Shown piece by piece: positions 54,860-64,000 of a stretch of 64,000 bases of DNA. Origin of the DNA: Nocardia nova NBRC 15556 (GTDB taxonomy: Bacteria; Actinomycetota; Actinomycetes; Mycobacteriales; Mycobacteriaceae). The stretch spans positions 19,255 to 83,254 of the forward strand of contig NZ_BDBN01000026.1 of NCBI RefSeq assembly GCF_001613005.1. The letters run 5' to 3'. A program made the translations under genes and the position numbers. Position 1 is the stretch's first letter; every line of letters starts with the position of its first letter. The notes under the pieces are model-generated. The model saw only the letters and a program-made list of their open reading frames with translations. It was not told the origin of the DNA and did no database searches.

Positions 54860-54870
54860 GCTGCGACCAG

Positions 54871-55782
54871 TTGACCAACACGTCGAAACGACCCGCGGAG
54901 CGCGGCTCCGACGACCGGACGAATCCGGAACTGTCGGAACGCAATCCGCGGGTCGTTTCCGCTGTCAAGCTGCACCGCTCGGCATCCCGCCGCAAGACCG
55001 GCCTCTTCCTGGCCGAGGGCGCCAATTCCGTGGCCGCGGCGCTGGATACCGAGCGGGTCGAGGAGTTGTTCTACTCGAATCGCGCCGCCGAACGCGAGCA
55101 CGAACTGGTGGCGACGGCCGCCGCGCTCGGGGTCCGCACCACGCTGGTGAGCGAGCGGGCCGCCGAGCATCTGGGTGAGACGGTCACCCCGCCCGGTTTG
55201 GTCGCGGTCTGCCGCCTCGTGGATGTGTCACTGTCGCAAGTCGTTTCGCCGCGGCATGAGGATGCATCGGCGGCAGCAGATGGCGTGCCGGGACTCGCCT
55301 CGGGCGCCCGCCTGCTCGCCGTCCCGGTCGAGATCGCCGACCCCGGCAATGCCGGCACCCTGATTCGCGTGGCCGACGCGGTCGGCGCCGATGGTGTGGT
55401 GCTGGCCGGTGATTCGGTGGATCCGCACAACGGCAAATGTGTGCGCGCCTGCGCGGGCAGCCTGTTCCATGTGCCGATCGCGCGCGACCGCGATATCGAC
55501 GCCGTGCTGAACGCGCTGCGCGACAACGACATCACCGTGCTCGCGACCACCGCGCGCGGTGAGGTCGATCTCGACGATGCCGACGACCTGCTGCGTACCG
55601 CGGGCGAATCCGGCGGCACCGCATGGCTTTTCGGCAACGAGGCGCACGGCTTGGACCCAGCGGTCGCGGCCCGCGCCGACCACCGCGTCCGCATTCCCAT
55701 CCACGGCCGCGCGGAAAGCCTGAATCTGGCCGCCGCCGCGGCGATCTGCCTCTACGCCGACGCGCGGGTCCGCCACCGCTGA
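54871..55782 (+). CDS. tsnR: SpoU/TrmH family rRNA methyltransferase
   Basis: 2'-O-ribose methyltransferase of the SPOUT class, 303 aa, in the position of mycobacterial tsnR (Rv1644). The N-terminal substrate-binding domain reads VVSAVKLHRSASRRKTGLFL and AEGANSVAAALD. The C-terminal SPOUT knot has motif 1 EIADPGNAGTLIRVADAVGA, motif 2 AWLFGNEAHGLDP and motif 3 RIPIHGRAESLNLAAAAAIC. The only in-frame start with room for the N-terminus is TTG 54871, 11 bp after rplT; its ribosome binding site is weak. The start region is buried in a 15-bp stem-loop (54885-54959), which may limit translation. Confidence 0.88.
   Translation: MTNTSKRPAERGSDDRTNPELSERNPRVVSAVKLHRSASRRKTGLFLAEGANSVAAALDTERVEELFYSNRAAEREHELVATAAALGVRTTLVSERAAEHLGETVTPPGLVAVCRLVDVSLSQVVSPRHEDASAAADGVPGLASGARLLAVPVEIADPGNAGTLIRVADAVGADGVVLAGDSVDPHNGKCVRACAGSLFHVPIARDRDIDAVLNALRDNDITVLATTARGEVDLDDADDLLRTAGESGGTAWLFGNEAHGLDPAVAARADHRVRIPIHGRAESLNLAAAAAICLYADARVRHR
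54885..54959 (+). promoter_or_regulatory. Large nested stem-loop overlapping the start of tsnR
   Basis: GAAACGACCCGCGGA (54885-54899) pairs perfectly with TCCGCGGGTCGTTTC (54945-54959). Within the loop TCCGAC (54907-54912) pairs with GTCGGA (54933-54938), and inside that CCGGA (54915-54919) pairs with TCCGG (54924-54928) around a CGAA tetraloop. It lies within the first 30 codons of tsnR. Confidence 0.65.
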
Positions 55783-55802
55783 CCTCGTGCCTCGAATATG
55801 GC

Positions 55803-55836
55803 TGTGGGCGCCGGATTTCCGAATCCGGCGCCCACA
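55803..55836. terminator. Bidirectional terminator after tsnR
   Basis: TGTGGGCGCCGGATT (55803-55817), a TCCG loop and AATCCGGCGCCCACA (55822-55836) make a perfect 15-bp stem between the convergent tsnR and MFS genes. Confidence 0.8.
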
Positions 55837-55846
55837 CTCACGTCGA

Positions 55847-58261
55847 TCAGTCGCGCGGGTGCGCCAGCTCGATCACGTGGTTGTCGCCGGTGCCCGCGGC
55901 CAGGGTCAGCGTGGAGGTGGTTTCCGGGTAGCCGGACGCCACCACCGTGTAGTCGCCGACCGCGAGGTTGGCGAACAGATAGCTGCCGTCGGCGTCGGTG
56001 GTGGTGCTGTCGATCACCGCGCCCGCCGCGTCGACGAGGGTCACCCGGGCATCGCGCAGCGGACCGTGCGCACCGTGCACGACACCGCGCAGCTGCGCGC
56101 CGCGCGACAGCACCACGTCGAGCTGGGTGATGCCCTGGCCCGCGACCTCCGCCGGCAACGCCACCGGCTGGAACCTGGCGGCGTTCACCGCGACGGTCAC
56201 CGGTCCGGGAACCAGTTCGGTCAGCGCGTAGTCGCCCGCGGGCCCGGACGCGCCCGCCGCCAGCACATCGCCGCGGCTGTCGGTGACGATCACCAGCGCA
56301 TCGGCCACCGGCGTGCCGTCGTCGGCCGCCCGCACGGTGCCGGCCAATCCGCTCATACCGCTCAGCCGCACATCGTGTTCCAGCGGCCGCGTGCCCACCG
56401 TGATCGGCGTGGCCTGCGGCTGGAATCCGTCGGCCGAGGCGATCAGCACATAGGAACCGGGTTCCGGGGCGTCGAGCGCGTAGTGCCCGTCGCCGCGGGC
56501 GATCGCACGGCCGATCTGGCGGCCGGTGGGGGAGATCAGGGTGAGCGCGGTGCGCGTCACCGGCGTGCCGTCACCGGCGAGGACACGGCCGTGGACCATG
56601 ATTCCGGTGCTCACGAACTCCTCCGGGACCAGGCCCGAGGCGTCCTCGGCCATGACCTGGGCCGAGAGCACCGGTTCCGGCCCCGACTCGGCGGCCTGCG
56701 CCAGCGCGCCGGTGGTCCGCAGCGCGACCTCCTTGATGAACAGCGTCAGCAGGAAGGCGACGAGCGCGATGGGCGCCGCGATGAGGAACACGTCGGCGAT
56801 GCCGTGACCGTAGCCGTCCTCGACGACCGTGCGGACCGGACCGGGCAGCGCGGCGATGTCCGGAATCCGGCTGCCGCCGCCCATGGCCTGCGCCGCGGCC
56901 GGGTTCAGGTGGCTCAGACCGTCGCTGATGTAGTCCTTCACCCGCTCGGCCATCACCGCGCCGAGCGCCGAGACGCCGATCGCACCGCCGAGGCTGCGGA
57001 AGAACGTCACCAGCGAGCTGGCCGCGCCGAGTTCGTGCGGCGCCACCTGGTTCTGGGTGCACAGCACCAGGTTCTGCATCGTCATACCGATGCCCAGGCC
57101 CATCATCGCCATGTAGATCGCGACCAGCCAGTAGTTGGTGTCGTAGCGGATGGTGCCGAGCAGGCCCAGACCGGCGGTCACCAGCAAGCCGCCGGTGACC
57201 AGCCATGCCTTCCACCGGCCGGTGCGGGTGATGATCTGGCCCGACACCGTCGAGGAGATGAACAGGCCGCCGATCATCGGGATGGTCATGATGCCCGACA
57301 TCGTGGGCGATTCGCCGCGCGCCAGCTGGAAGTACTGGCTGAAGAACACGGTGCCCGCGAACATCGCGACACCGATGAACAGCGAGGCGGCCGAGGCGAG
57401 GCTGATGGTGCGGTTGGCGAACAGGTGCATCGGCACGATCGGCTCGGCGGCCCGCAGTTCGGCGAAGACGAACAGCAGAGCCAGCGCGACGGCGCCGAGC
57501 ACCATCGTCAGGGTCTGCCAGGAAGCCCATGCGTACTTGTCGCCGGCGAAGGTGACCCACACCAGCAGCAGGCACACCGCCGCGGTGACCAGGAAGGCGC
57601 CCAGCCAGTCGACCTTCACCTCGCGCCGGGTGACGGGCAGGCGCAGCGTGCGCTGCAGCACGATCAGCGCGACCACCGCGAACGGCACACCGACGTAGAA
57701 GCACCAGCGCCAGCCCAGCCAGCTGGTGTCGGTGATGACACCGCCGAGCAACGGGCCGCCGACGGTCGCCACCGCGAACACCGCGCCCAGGTAGCCGCTG
57801 TAGCGGCCGCGTTCGCGCGGGGAGATCATCGCGGCCATCACGATCTGGGCCAGCGCGGACAGACCGCCGGCGCCGATGCCCTGCACCGCGCGGCAGGCGA
57901 TCAGCATGCCCGGGTTCTGCGACAGACCCGCGACCACCGAGCCGGCCACGTAGATCAGCAGTGCGATCTGGACGAGTGCCTTCTTGCTGAACAGGTCGGC
58001 GAGTTTGCCCCACAGCGGGGTGGTGGCCGTCATCGCGAGCAGGGAGGCGGTGACGACCCAGGTGTAGGCGGACTGTCCGCCGCCCAGCGTGCCGATGATC
58101 TTCGGCAGCGCATTGGTCACGATCGTGGAGGAGATGATCGCGACGAACATGCCCAGCAGCAGACCGGAGAGGGCCTCCATGATCTGCCGGTGCGTCATCG
58201 CCGCCGTCTCACCCGATTCTGGGGATCTGCGCGCGGCGTCGTTCGCAGAGGTGATTGCCAT
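55847..58261 (-). CDS. DHA2-type MFS efflux transporter with C-terminal carboxypeptidase-regulatory-like domains
   Basis: Drug:H+ antiporter of 804 aa. Residues 20-530 hold 14 hydrophobic segments with DHA2 signatures: the segment SSTIVTNALPKIIGTLGGGQ, motif A GKLADLFSKK, and motif C-like GPLLGGVI. After a linker come three beta-sandwich repeats of the carboxypeptidase-regulatory-like type, each near G-x-V-x-x-x-x-G-x-P-V: VHGRVLAGDGTPVTRTALTL, LAGTVRAADDGTPVADALVI and LRGVVHGAHGPLRDARVTLV. These would lie on the outside or inside after the last helix. ATG 58261 has GGAAAGAG upstream. The fusion is known in some actinobacterial transporters, and the domains' role is unknown. Confidence 0.9.
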   Translation of the reverse strand: MAITSANDAARRSPESGETAAMTHRQIMEALSGLLLGMFVAIISSTIVTNALPKIIGTLGGGQSAYTWVVTASLLAMTATTPLWGKLADLFSKKALVQIALLIYVAGSVVAGLSQNPGMLIACRAVQGIGAGGLSALAQIVMAAMISPRERGRYSGYLGAVFAVATVGGPLLGGVITDTSWLGWRWCFYVGVPFAVVALIVLQRTLRLPVTRREVKVDWLGAFLVTAAVCLLLVWVTFAGDKYAWASWQTLTMVLGAVALALLFVFAELRAAEPIVPMHLFANRTISLASAASLFIGVAMFAGTVFFSQYFQLARGESPTMSGIMTIPMIGGLFISSTVSGQIITRTGRWKAWLVTGGLLVTAGLGLLGTIRYDTNYWLVAIYMAMMGLGIGMTMQNLVLCTQNQVAPHELGAASSLVTFFRSLGGAIGVSALGAVMAERVKDYISDGLSHLNPAAAQAMGGGSRIPDIAALPGPVRTVVEDGYGHGIADVFLIAAPIALVAFLLTLFIKEVALRTTGALAQAAESGPEPVLSAQVMAEDASGLVPEEFVSTGIMVHGRVLAGDGTPVTRTALTLISPTGRQIGRAIARGDGHYALDAPEPGSYVLIASADGFQPQATPITVGTRPLEHDVRLSGMSGLAGTVRAADDGTPVADALVIVTDSRGDVLAAGASGPAGDYALTELVPGPVTVAVNAARFQPVALPAEVAGQGITQLDVVLSRGAQLRGVVHGAHGPLRDARVTLVDAAGAVIDSTTTDADGSYLFANLAVGDYTVVASGYPETTSTLTLAAGTGDNHVIELAHPRD

Positions 58262-58334
58262 CGTTCTCTTTCCGGAAGCGTTGATGCGGCGGTCGGCCGG
58301 TCGCCGATGTCGCCGCATCACAAGTGTTCGGGGG

Positions 58335-58363
58335 ATATCAAACAAGTTGATTAACGAAAGTAA
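58335..58363 (-). promoter_or_regulatory. Promoter and imperfect palindrome of the MFS-CPD gene
   Basis: On the minus strand TTACTT (58358-58363), a 17-bp spacer and TGATAT (58335-58340). An imperfect inverted repeat with AGTT and AACT ends (58345-58365) covers the -35 and spacer, in an AT-rich island, and may be a repressor site. Confidence 0.45.
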
Positions 58364-58446
58364 CTATAATCCTGGGAGAACGCTGCGCAAAGGCCGAACG
58401 CCTGGTGTGTTCGATCACATCCGGGCGCGGCGGGCGAAACGGCTGG

Positions 58447-59019
58447 TCAGTCGTCCTCGAAGCAGGCGTTGATTTCCTCGGCCCAGCGGGTCGGCACCGC
58501 ATCGGGTCCGATCACCTGCATGGCGGTCATCACGGTGATGAGCATGCCGGTGGCCATGAACTGGCGGGCATCGTCGGCGTCGGCGCCGGTGAGTTCGCGG
58601 ACCAGGTCGTAGATGCGCCCGAACCGCTCGCGGACGTGGTCGCCGATCGCGGGATCGGCGCTGGCGGAGAAGCCGTGCAGCAGCAGGAGCGGCAGTTCCC
58701 GTTCGGCGAGGAAGGTCTCGTAGCCCTGGCCGAGCGCCTTCAGTGCTTCCTGTGGGGTCGCGTTCGCCGGTGCGTCGGCGCGCGCGGCGCGGAAAACCTC
58801 TTCGATCCGCGCGCAGGACCGATTGACCGCGGCGACGAACAAGCGTTCCTTGGTGCCGAACAGCCGGATCACATAGGGCTGCGACACACCGGCGAGGCGG
58901 GCGATCTCGTCGGTTTTCGTTGCGGCGTAACCGGTTTCGGCGAATGCGGTGACCGCAGCGGCCAGTACCTGCTCGCTGCGCTCGGCTGCGGTCAGCCGCG
59001 TGCGGGTCGAGTCCGCCAT
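58447..59019 (-). CDS. TetR family transcriptional regulator
   Basis: Repressor of 190 aa. The HTH segment is KTDEIARLAGVSQPYVIRLF, followed by GTKERLFVAAVNRS. The C-terminal ligand domain is all-helical, ending WAEEINACFEDD. The ATG at 59019 has GAGGAGG upstream on the minus strand. It is divergent from the MFS gene at 59164. GTTATCAGTCGATAAC and a second copy lie at and near that gene's promoter, so this protein probably represses the pump and itself until a drug binds. Confidence 0.9.
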   Translation of the reverse strand: MADSTRTRLTAAERSEQVLAAAVTAFAETGYAATKTDEIARLAGVSQPYVIRLFGTKERLFVAAVNRSCARIEEVFRAARADAPANATPQEALKALGQGYETFLAERELPLLLLHGFSASADPAIGDHVRERFGRIYDLVRELTGADADDARQFMATGMLITVMTAMQVIGPDAVPTRWAEEINACFEDD

Positions 59020-59092
59020 GGTCCTCCTCGCGATCGTCCGACGGTCACGGTAGCGCGGTGCGGGCGGGAATCGAGCCCGGCATCGCTACCTG

Positions 59093-59148
59093 TTGACATG
59101 TTATCAGTGGATGCATACTCTTTCGGCATCAAGTTATCAGTCGATAAC
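59093..59148 (+). promoter_or_regulatory. Promoter of the second MFS gene with two TetR operators
   Basis: TTGACA (59093-59098), a 17-bp spacer and TACTCT (59116-59121). Operator O2 is the perfect palindrome GTTATC-AGTC-GATAAC (59133-59148). O1, GTTATCAGTGGATGCA (59100-59115), fills the spacer and keeps the left arm. The centres are 33 bp apart. Binding would block the polymerase directly. Confidence 0.75.
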
Positions 59149-59163
59149 AACAAAGGATCTGCG

Positions 59164-60642
59164 ATGACCTCCACCCTCGAAACCACCCCCCGTGCCGGCA
59201 CGGCCGGCTCCCTCCGCCGACCGCTGGGCGCGGTCCTGGCCGCCGTCGGCATCCCGATGTTCATGGTCGCCCTGGACAACCTGGTCGTCACCAACGCGCT
59301 GCCGGTGATTCGCACCGAACTGAACGCCTCGCTGAGCGACCTGCAATGGTTCGTCAACGCCTACACCTTGTCCTTCGCGTCGCTGCTGCTCACGGCCTCC
59401 GCGCTCGGCGACCGCTTCGGCCGGCGCCGGATATTCCTCGCCGGCATCGCGCTGTTCACCGCCGCGTCGGCGGCCTGCGCCCTGGCCACCGAGCCGTGGA
59501 TGCTGGTCGCCGCCCGCGCGATCCAGGGATTCGGCGGCGCGGCGGTCATGCCGCTGTCGCTGACGCTGCTGTCCGACGCGGTGCCGGAGAAGATGCGTAG
59601 TGCCGCCATCGGCATCTGGGGCGGCATCTCCGGACTGGGCATCGCGGTGGGACCGGTGGTCGGCGGCGCTGTCGTCGGCGGCCTGAGCTGGCAGTGGATC
59701 TTCTGGCTGAACGTGCCGATCGGCATCGCGGTACTGCCCTTCGCGGCCCGGGTGCTCGGTGAATCCTTCGGCGGCGCACGACGTTTCGATCCGCTCGGGC
59801 TGGTCCTGTCGGCGGGCGGGGTGCTGGCGATCGTGTGGGCGGTCGTGCACGGCGCCGACGACGGCTGGACCTCCGCGCCGGTGCTGAGCGGACTGCTCGG
59901 CGGGGCCGCGCTGCTGGCCGCCTTCATCGCCTGGGAAATGCGAACCCCGGCCCCGATGCTGCCGCTGCGACTGTTCCGGTCGCGTGCCTTCCGGGTCAGC
60001 AACATCACCAGCTTCACCTTCGCGGTCGGCGTTTTCGGCGCGATCTTCCTGATCTCGCAGTACTTCCAGGTCGTGCGCGGCTACAGCCCCTTCGAATCCG
60101 GTCTGCGCACGCTTCCCTGGACCGCCGCGCCGATGGTCGTGGCGCCCCTGGCGGGCCTCGTCGTCGGCCGGATCGGCGCCCGCACCCTGCTGGTGGCCGG
60201 GCAGGCGATGCTCGCCGGGGCCCTGGCCTGGATGGCGACGGTGAGCACGGTCGACGCCGGCTACGGCTCGTTCATCGGCGCCATGGTGCTCGGCGGGGTC
60301 GGCATGGGCTTGACCTTCGCGCCCAGCGCGACCGTCGTGATGGCGAGTGCCGCCGCCGAGGATCGGGCCATGGCCTCGGGAACGAACAACACCGTGCGCG
60401 AAGTGGGCGTCGCGATCGGTGTGGCGATTCTGGCCTCGATCTTCGCCTCGCACGGGTCGTATGCGAGTCCGCAGGGATTCGTCGACGGGCTGGTCCCGGC
60501 CGTGTGGACCGGCGCGGTGATCGTGGCGGCCGGGGCGGTGATCGTCCTGCTGCGGTTGCCCCGGCACCTCGTCGCGATCGAGGCGCCGGCCGGCGCGCGG
60601 GAATCGGACCGCGACGCTGTGACCGTATCGGCCGACGCATGA
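59164..60642 (+). CDS. DHA2-type MFS drug efflux transporter
   Basis: Proton-driven multidrug antiporter of 492 aa with 14 predicted transmembrane segments. DHA2 signatures are MVALDNLVVTNALPVIRTEL in helix 1, motif A LGDRFGRRRIFLAG, motif C-like GIAVGPVVGGAVVGGLSWQW, and WRWIFWLN-like WQWIFWLNVPIG. There is no C-terminal regulatory domain, unlike the neighbouring transporter. The ATG at 59164 has AAAGGAT upstream. It is controlled, by sequence, by the divergent TetR. Confidence 0.92.
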   Translation: MTSTLETTPRAGTAGSLRRPLGAVLAAVGIPMFMVALDNLVVTNALPVIRTELNASLSDLQWFVNAYTLSFASLLLTASALGDRFGRRRIFLAGIALFTAASAACALATEPWMLVAARAIQGFGGAAVMPLSLTLLSDAVPEKMRSAAIGIWGGISGLGIAVGPVVGGAVVGGLSWQWIFWLNVPIGIAVLPFAARVLGESFGGARRFDPLGLVLSAGGVLAIVWAVVHGADDGWTSAPVLSGLLGGAALLAAFIAWEMRTPAPMLPLRLFRSRAFRVSNITSFTFAVGVFGAIFLISQYFQVVRGYSPFESGLRTLPWTAAPMVVAPLAGLVVGRIGARTLLVAGQAMLAGALAWMATVSTVDAGYGSFIGAMVLGGVGMGLTFAPSATVVMASAAAEDRAMASGTNNTVREVGVAIGVAILASIFASHGSYASPQGFVDGLVPAVWTGAVIVAAGAVIVLLRLPRHLVAIEAPAGARESDRDAVTVSADA

Positions 60643-60674
60643 CATCGGGCCCGGCGCGCCGTCGGTGAGCGGTA

Positions 60675-60707
60675 GGCCCGGTCCGCATCGATCGGCGAGG
60701 CCGGGCC
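60675..60707 (+). terminator. Hairpin terminator after the MFS gene
   Basis: GGCCCGG (60675-60681) and CCGGGCC (60701-60707) form a 7-bp stem 32 bp after the stop. Confidence 0.4.
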
Positions 60708-60759
60708 GGACGCCGGGGAATGCGTACCCCATATATCGGCTCGCAGGACAGCCTGCTCA

Positions 60760-60796
60760 GGCGCGTCGCCCGGATCTCGGGCGGCGCGCCTTTCCC
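60760..60796 (+). terminator. Strong terminator-like hairpin before pheS
   Basis: GGCGCG-T-CGCCCG (60760-60772), a GATCT loop and CGGGCG-G-CGCGCC (60778-60790) form a 12-bp stem with one T-G mismatch, followed by TTTCCC. It lies 220 nt before pheS. It may end the MFS message or act as an attenuator of pheST. Confidence 0.6.
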
Positions 60797-62091
<1,295 letters not shown>

Positions 62092-62146
62092 GTCCGGCCC
62101 TCAATCCACCACCCGAGAACCTTCATACGAGGAAGCGAAACGTCAC

Positions 62147-64000
62147 GTGCGAGTAGCGCAGTCCTGGCTGACGGAAACCCTGCAGCGGACCACCCCCGGC
62201 TGGTCGCTGACCCCCGAGGAGCTCGACGCCGGTTTCGTCCGCGTGGGCCTCGAGGTCGAGGAACTCGACACCCTCGCGCCGGTCACCGGCGATATCGAGC
62301 ACCCGCTGGTGGTCGGCCGGGTCGCCGAGATCACCGAGCTGACCGAGTTCAAGAAGCCGATCCGCTTCTGCAAGGTCGATATCGGCAAGCCGGAACTGCA
62401 GGAGATCGTCTGCGGCGCGCGCAATTTCGCGGTCGGTGACCTGGTGGTGGTGGTGCTGCCGGGCGGCGTGCTGCCGGGCGGATTCGCGATCAGCTCGCGC
62501 AAGACCTACGGCCACGTCTCCAACGGCATGATCTGCTCGGTCGCCGAACTCGGTATCGGCAAGGACCATTCGGGCATTCTGGTGCTGGAGCCGGGCACCG
62601 CCGAACCGGGCGCCGACGCCAACGAACTGCTCGGCCTCGACGACACGGTGATCGAACTCAACATCACCCCGGACCGTGGCTACTGCTTCTCGGTGCGTGG
62701 CCTGGCGCGCGAACTCGCCTGCGGCTTCGATCTCGATTACGCCGATCCCGCGGTGCGCACGCTGCCCGACGACGAGGCCGACGCGTATTCGGTGACCGTC
62801 GAACCGGAATCCGGCTGCACCCGCTTCGCGGTGCGCAAGGTCACCGGCGTCGACCCGAACGCGGTGAGCCCGTGGTGGTTGCAGCGCCGGCTGCTGCTGG
62901 CGGGTGTGCGGCCGATCTCGCCCGCGGTGGATGTCACCAACTACGTCATGCTCGAACTGGGCCAGCCGCTGCACGCCTTCGATGCGGCGAAAGTGACCGG
63001 GCCGCTGGTGATCCGGCGCGCGCACACCGGTGAGACGTTGCGCACGCTCGACGAGGTCGAGCGGGTGCTGGACGCCGAAGATGTCGTCATCACCGACGAT
63101 TCGGGCGTGATCTCGCTGGCCGGCATCATGGGTGGCGCGAGCACCGAGGTCGGCGACGCCACCACCGACATCCTGCTGGAGGCGGCGACCTGGAATCCGC
63201 TGGCGGTCTACCGCACCGCGCGCCGGCACAAGCTGGTGTCGGAGGCGGGTAAACGCTACGAGCGCGTCGTCGATCCCGAGATCAACGTCGCAGCGCTCGA
63301 CCGCGCCGCCACGCTGTTGGCCGAAATCGCCGGTGGCACAGTGGAACCCGTGCTGACCGACGTGCGGCTCCCGGTGCCTGCCGTCGAACCGATCCGGATG
63401 GATATCGATCTGGCCGACCGCACCGCGGGCGTGGTCTATCCCACCGGCACCTCGGCGCGCCGGCTCGCGCAGATCGGCTGCGCGGTCGAGGTGAGCGTCA
63501 GCGAGACCGGCCACGGTCAGCTGGTGGTGACCCCGCCGAGCTGGCGGCCGGACCTCGTCCAGCCCGCCGATCTGGTGGAGGAGGTGCTGCGGCTCGAGGG
63601 CCTGGAGCAGATTCCGTCGGTGCTGCCGACCGCTCCGGCCGGGCGCGGCCTCACCGCCGTGCAGCGCCGTCGCCGCGCCGTGAGCCGTGCGCTCGCCTTC
63701 TCCGGATGTGTGGAGGTGCCCGCGCCGATCTTCATGACCGCCGGGGTCTTCGACACCTGGGGTCTGGACGCCGACGATCCGCGCCGCGACACGATGCGCG
63801 TGCTGAACCCGCTCGACGTGGAGAAGGCGGAACTGGCGACCACGCTGCTGCCCGCCCTGCTCGAGGTGGCCGCCCGCAACATCTCCCGGGGTGAGCGCGA
63901 TCTGTCGATCTACGGCATCGCCCAGGTCGTCCTGCCCGGTCCGAACACCCGCGGGGTGGCCGAACTGCCGGTCGACCGCCGGCCCACCGACGAGCAGATT
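62147..64000 (+). CDS. pheT: Phenylalanine-tRNA ligase beta subunit, 3'-truncated by the window edge
   Basis: Beta subunit of PheRS with tRNA-binding and editing domains; 618 codons are visible of about 830. It begins (V)[20 protein letters not shown]. The EMAP/OB tRNA-binding domain ([36 protein letters not shown]) is followed by the B3/B4 editing domain ([40 protein letters not shown]), the B5 domain (RIGCAVEV-like [36 protein letters not shown]), and the start of the catalytic-like core. The GTG at 62147 has GAGGAAG (62129-62135) upstream. The frame is open to the last base of the window. Confidence 0.96.
   Translation, partial: MRVAQSWLTETLQRTTPGWSLTPEELDAGFVRVGLEVEELDTLAPVTGDIEHPLVVGRVAEITELTEFKKPIRFCKVDIGKPELQEIVCGARNFAVGDLVVVVLPGGVLPGGFAISSRKTYGHVSNGMICSVAELGIGKDHSGILVLEPGTAEPGADANELLGLDDTVIELNITPDRGYCFSVRGLARELACGFDLDYADPAVRTLPDDEADAYSVTVEPESGCTRFAVRKVTGVDPNAVSPWWLQRRLLLAGVRPISPAVDVTNYVMLELGQPLHAFDAAKVTGPLVIRRAHTGETLRTLDEVERVLDAEDVVITDDSGVISLAGIMGGASTEVGDATTDILLEAATWNPLAVYRTARRHKLVSEAGKRYERVVDPEINVAALDRAATLLAEIAGGTVEPVLTDVRLPVPAVEPIRMDIDLADRTAGVVYPTGTSARRLAQIGCAVEVSVSETGHGQLVVTPPSWRPDLVQPADLVEEVLRLEGLEQIPSVLPTAPAGRGLTAVQRRRRAVSRALAFSGCVEVPAPIFMTAGVFDTWGLDADDPRRDTMRVLNPLDVEKAELATTLLPALLEVAARNISRGERDLSIYGIAQVVLPGPNTRGVAELPVDRRPTDEQI

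Overview
The window is about 64 kb of GC-rich actinobacterial chromosome. The gene order is that of the Mycobacterium tuberculosis trpB to pheT segment: trpB-trpA-lgt-(TM2)-pyk-tesB ... pdtaR-polA-rpsA-coaE-DUF402-uvrB-universal stress protein-uvrA-infC-rpmI-rplT-tsnR-pheS-pheT. Accessory genes are inserted between these landmarks. Protein similarity, the lipoprotein and Tat signals, frequent GTG starts and TANNNT -10 boxes point to Mycobacteriales. Nocardia or a close relative is most likely, because the segment is longer than in Mycobacterium and rich in MFS, TetR, LysR and methyltransferase genes. No insertion sequence, prophage, integrase or CRISPR array was seen.

Layout. 1-6.3 kb: end of trpB, trpA, lgt, a TM2 membrane protein, pyruvate kinase and acyl-CoA thioesterase II. 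6.3-8.4 kb: a minus-strand block (unknown protein, phosphatase, DUF4188 protein) and tRNA-Leu(CAA). 8.5-13.1 kb: PdtaR, PolA and a methyltransferase. 13.1-16.2 kb: a free-standing LeuA-type regulatory domain behind a probable Leu/Val leader peptide, thioredoxin, a 2'-5' RNA ligase family protein and a LeuB-like dehydrogenase. 16.3-19 kb: a three-gene polar amino acid ABC transporter. 19-23.2 kb: two LysR regulators, each divergent from an oxidoreductase. 23.3-26.2 kb: an SPFH protein coupled to a small RHH protein, an unknown protein and a methyltransferase. 26.2-31.6 kb: rpsA with a repeat-rich leader, a Tat-exported phospholipase C, a small TTG-start gene and coaE. 31.6-34 kb: aldo/keto reductase and two DUF402 paralogues. 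34.7-48.3 kb: uvrB, a VOC protein, an AraC regulator, DoxX, a universal stress protein, HelD, an ABM remnant, a PAS-PAS-GGDEF cyclase, an orphan ketosynthase and uvrA. 48.4-53.1 kb: a coupled unknown pair, a nitronate monooxygenase, a methyltransferase-TetR pair and a DUF1844 protein. 53.1-55.8 kb: infC-rpmI-rplT-tsnR. 55.8-60.6 kb: two DHA2-type efflux pumps and a TetR. 60.7-64 kb: pheS and the first part of pheT, which runs off the window.

Regulation is the most informative part. polA, uvrB and uvrA each carry TGTCGGTG-N8-TANNNT, the form of the LexA-independent PafBC (RecA-NDp) DNA-damage promoter, so these three repair genes are probably co-induced. Many genes look leaderless, with a TANNNT hexamer 6-7 nt before the start codon. 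infC uses an ATC start behind a perfect AGGAGG and a leader with two terminator-like hairpins. Good operator candidates precede pyk (CRP-like), a LysR gene, the SPFH-RHH pair, the methyltransferase-TetR pair and the TetR-controlled MFS gene. A nested 15-bp stem-loop overlaps the start of tsnR. Bidirectional terminators separate several convergent pairs.
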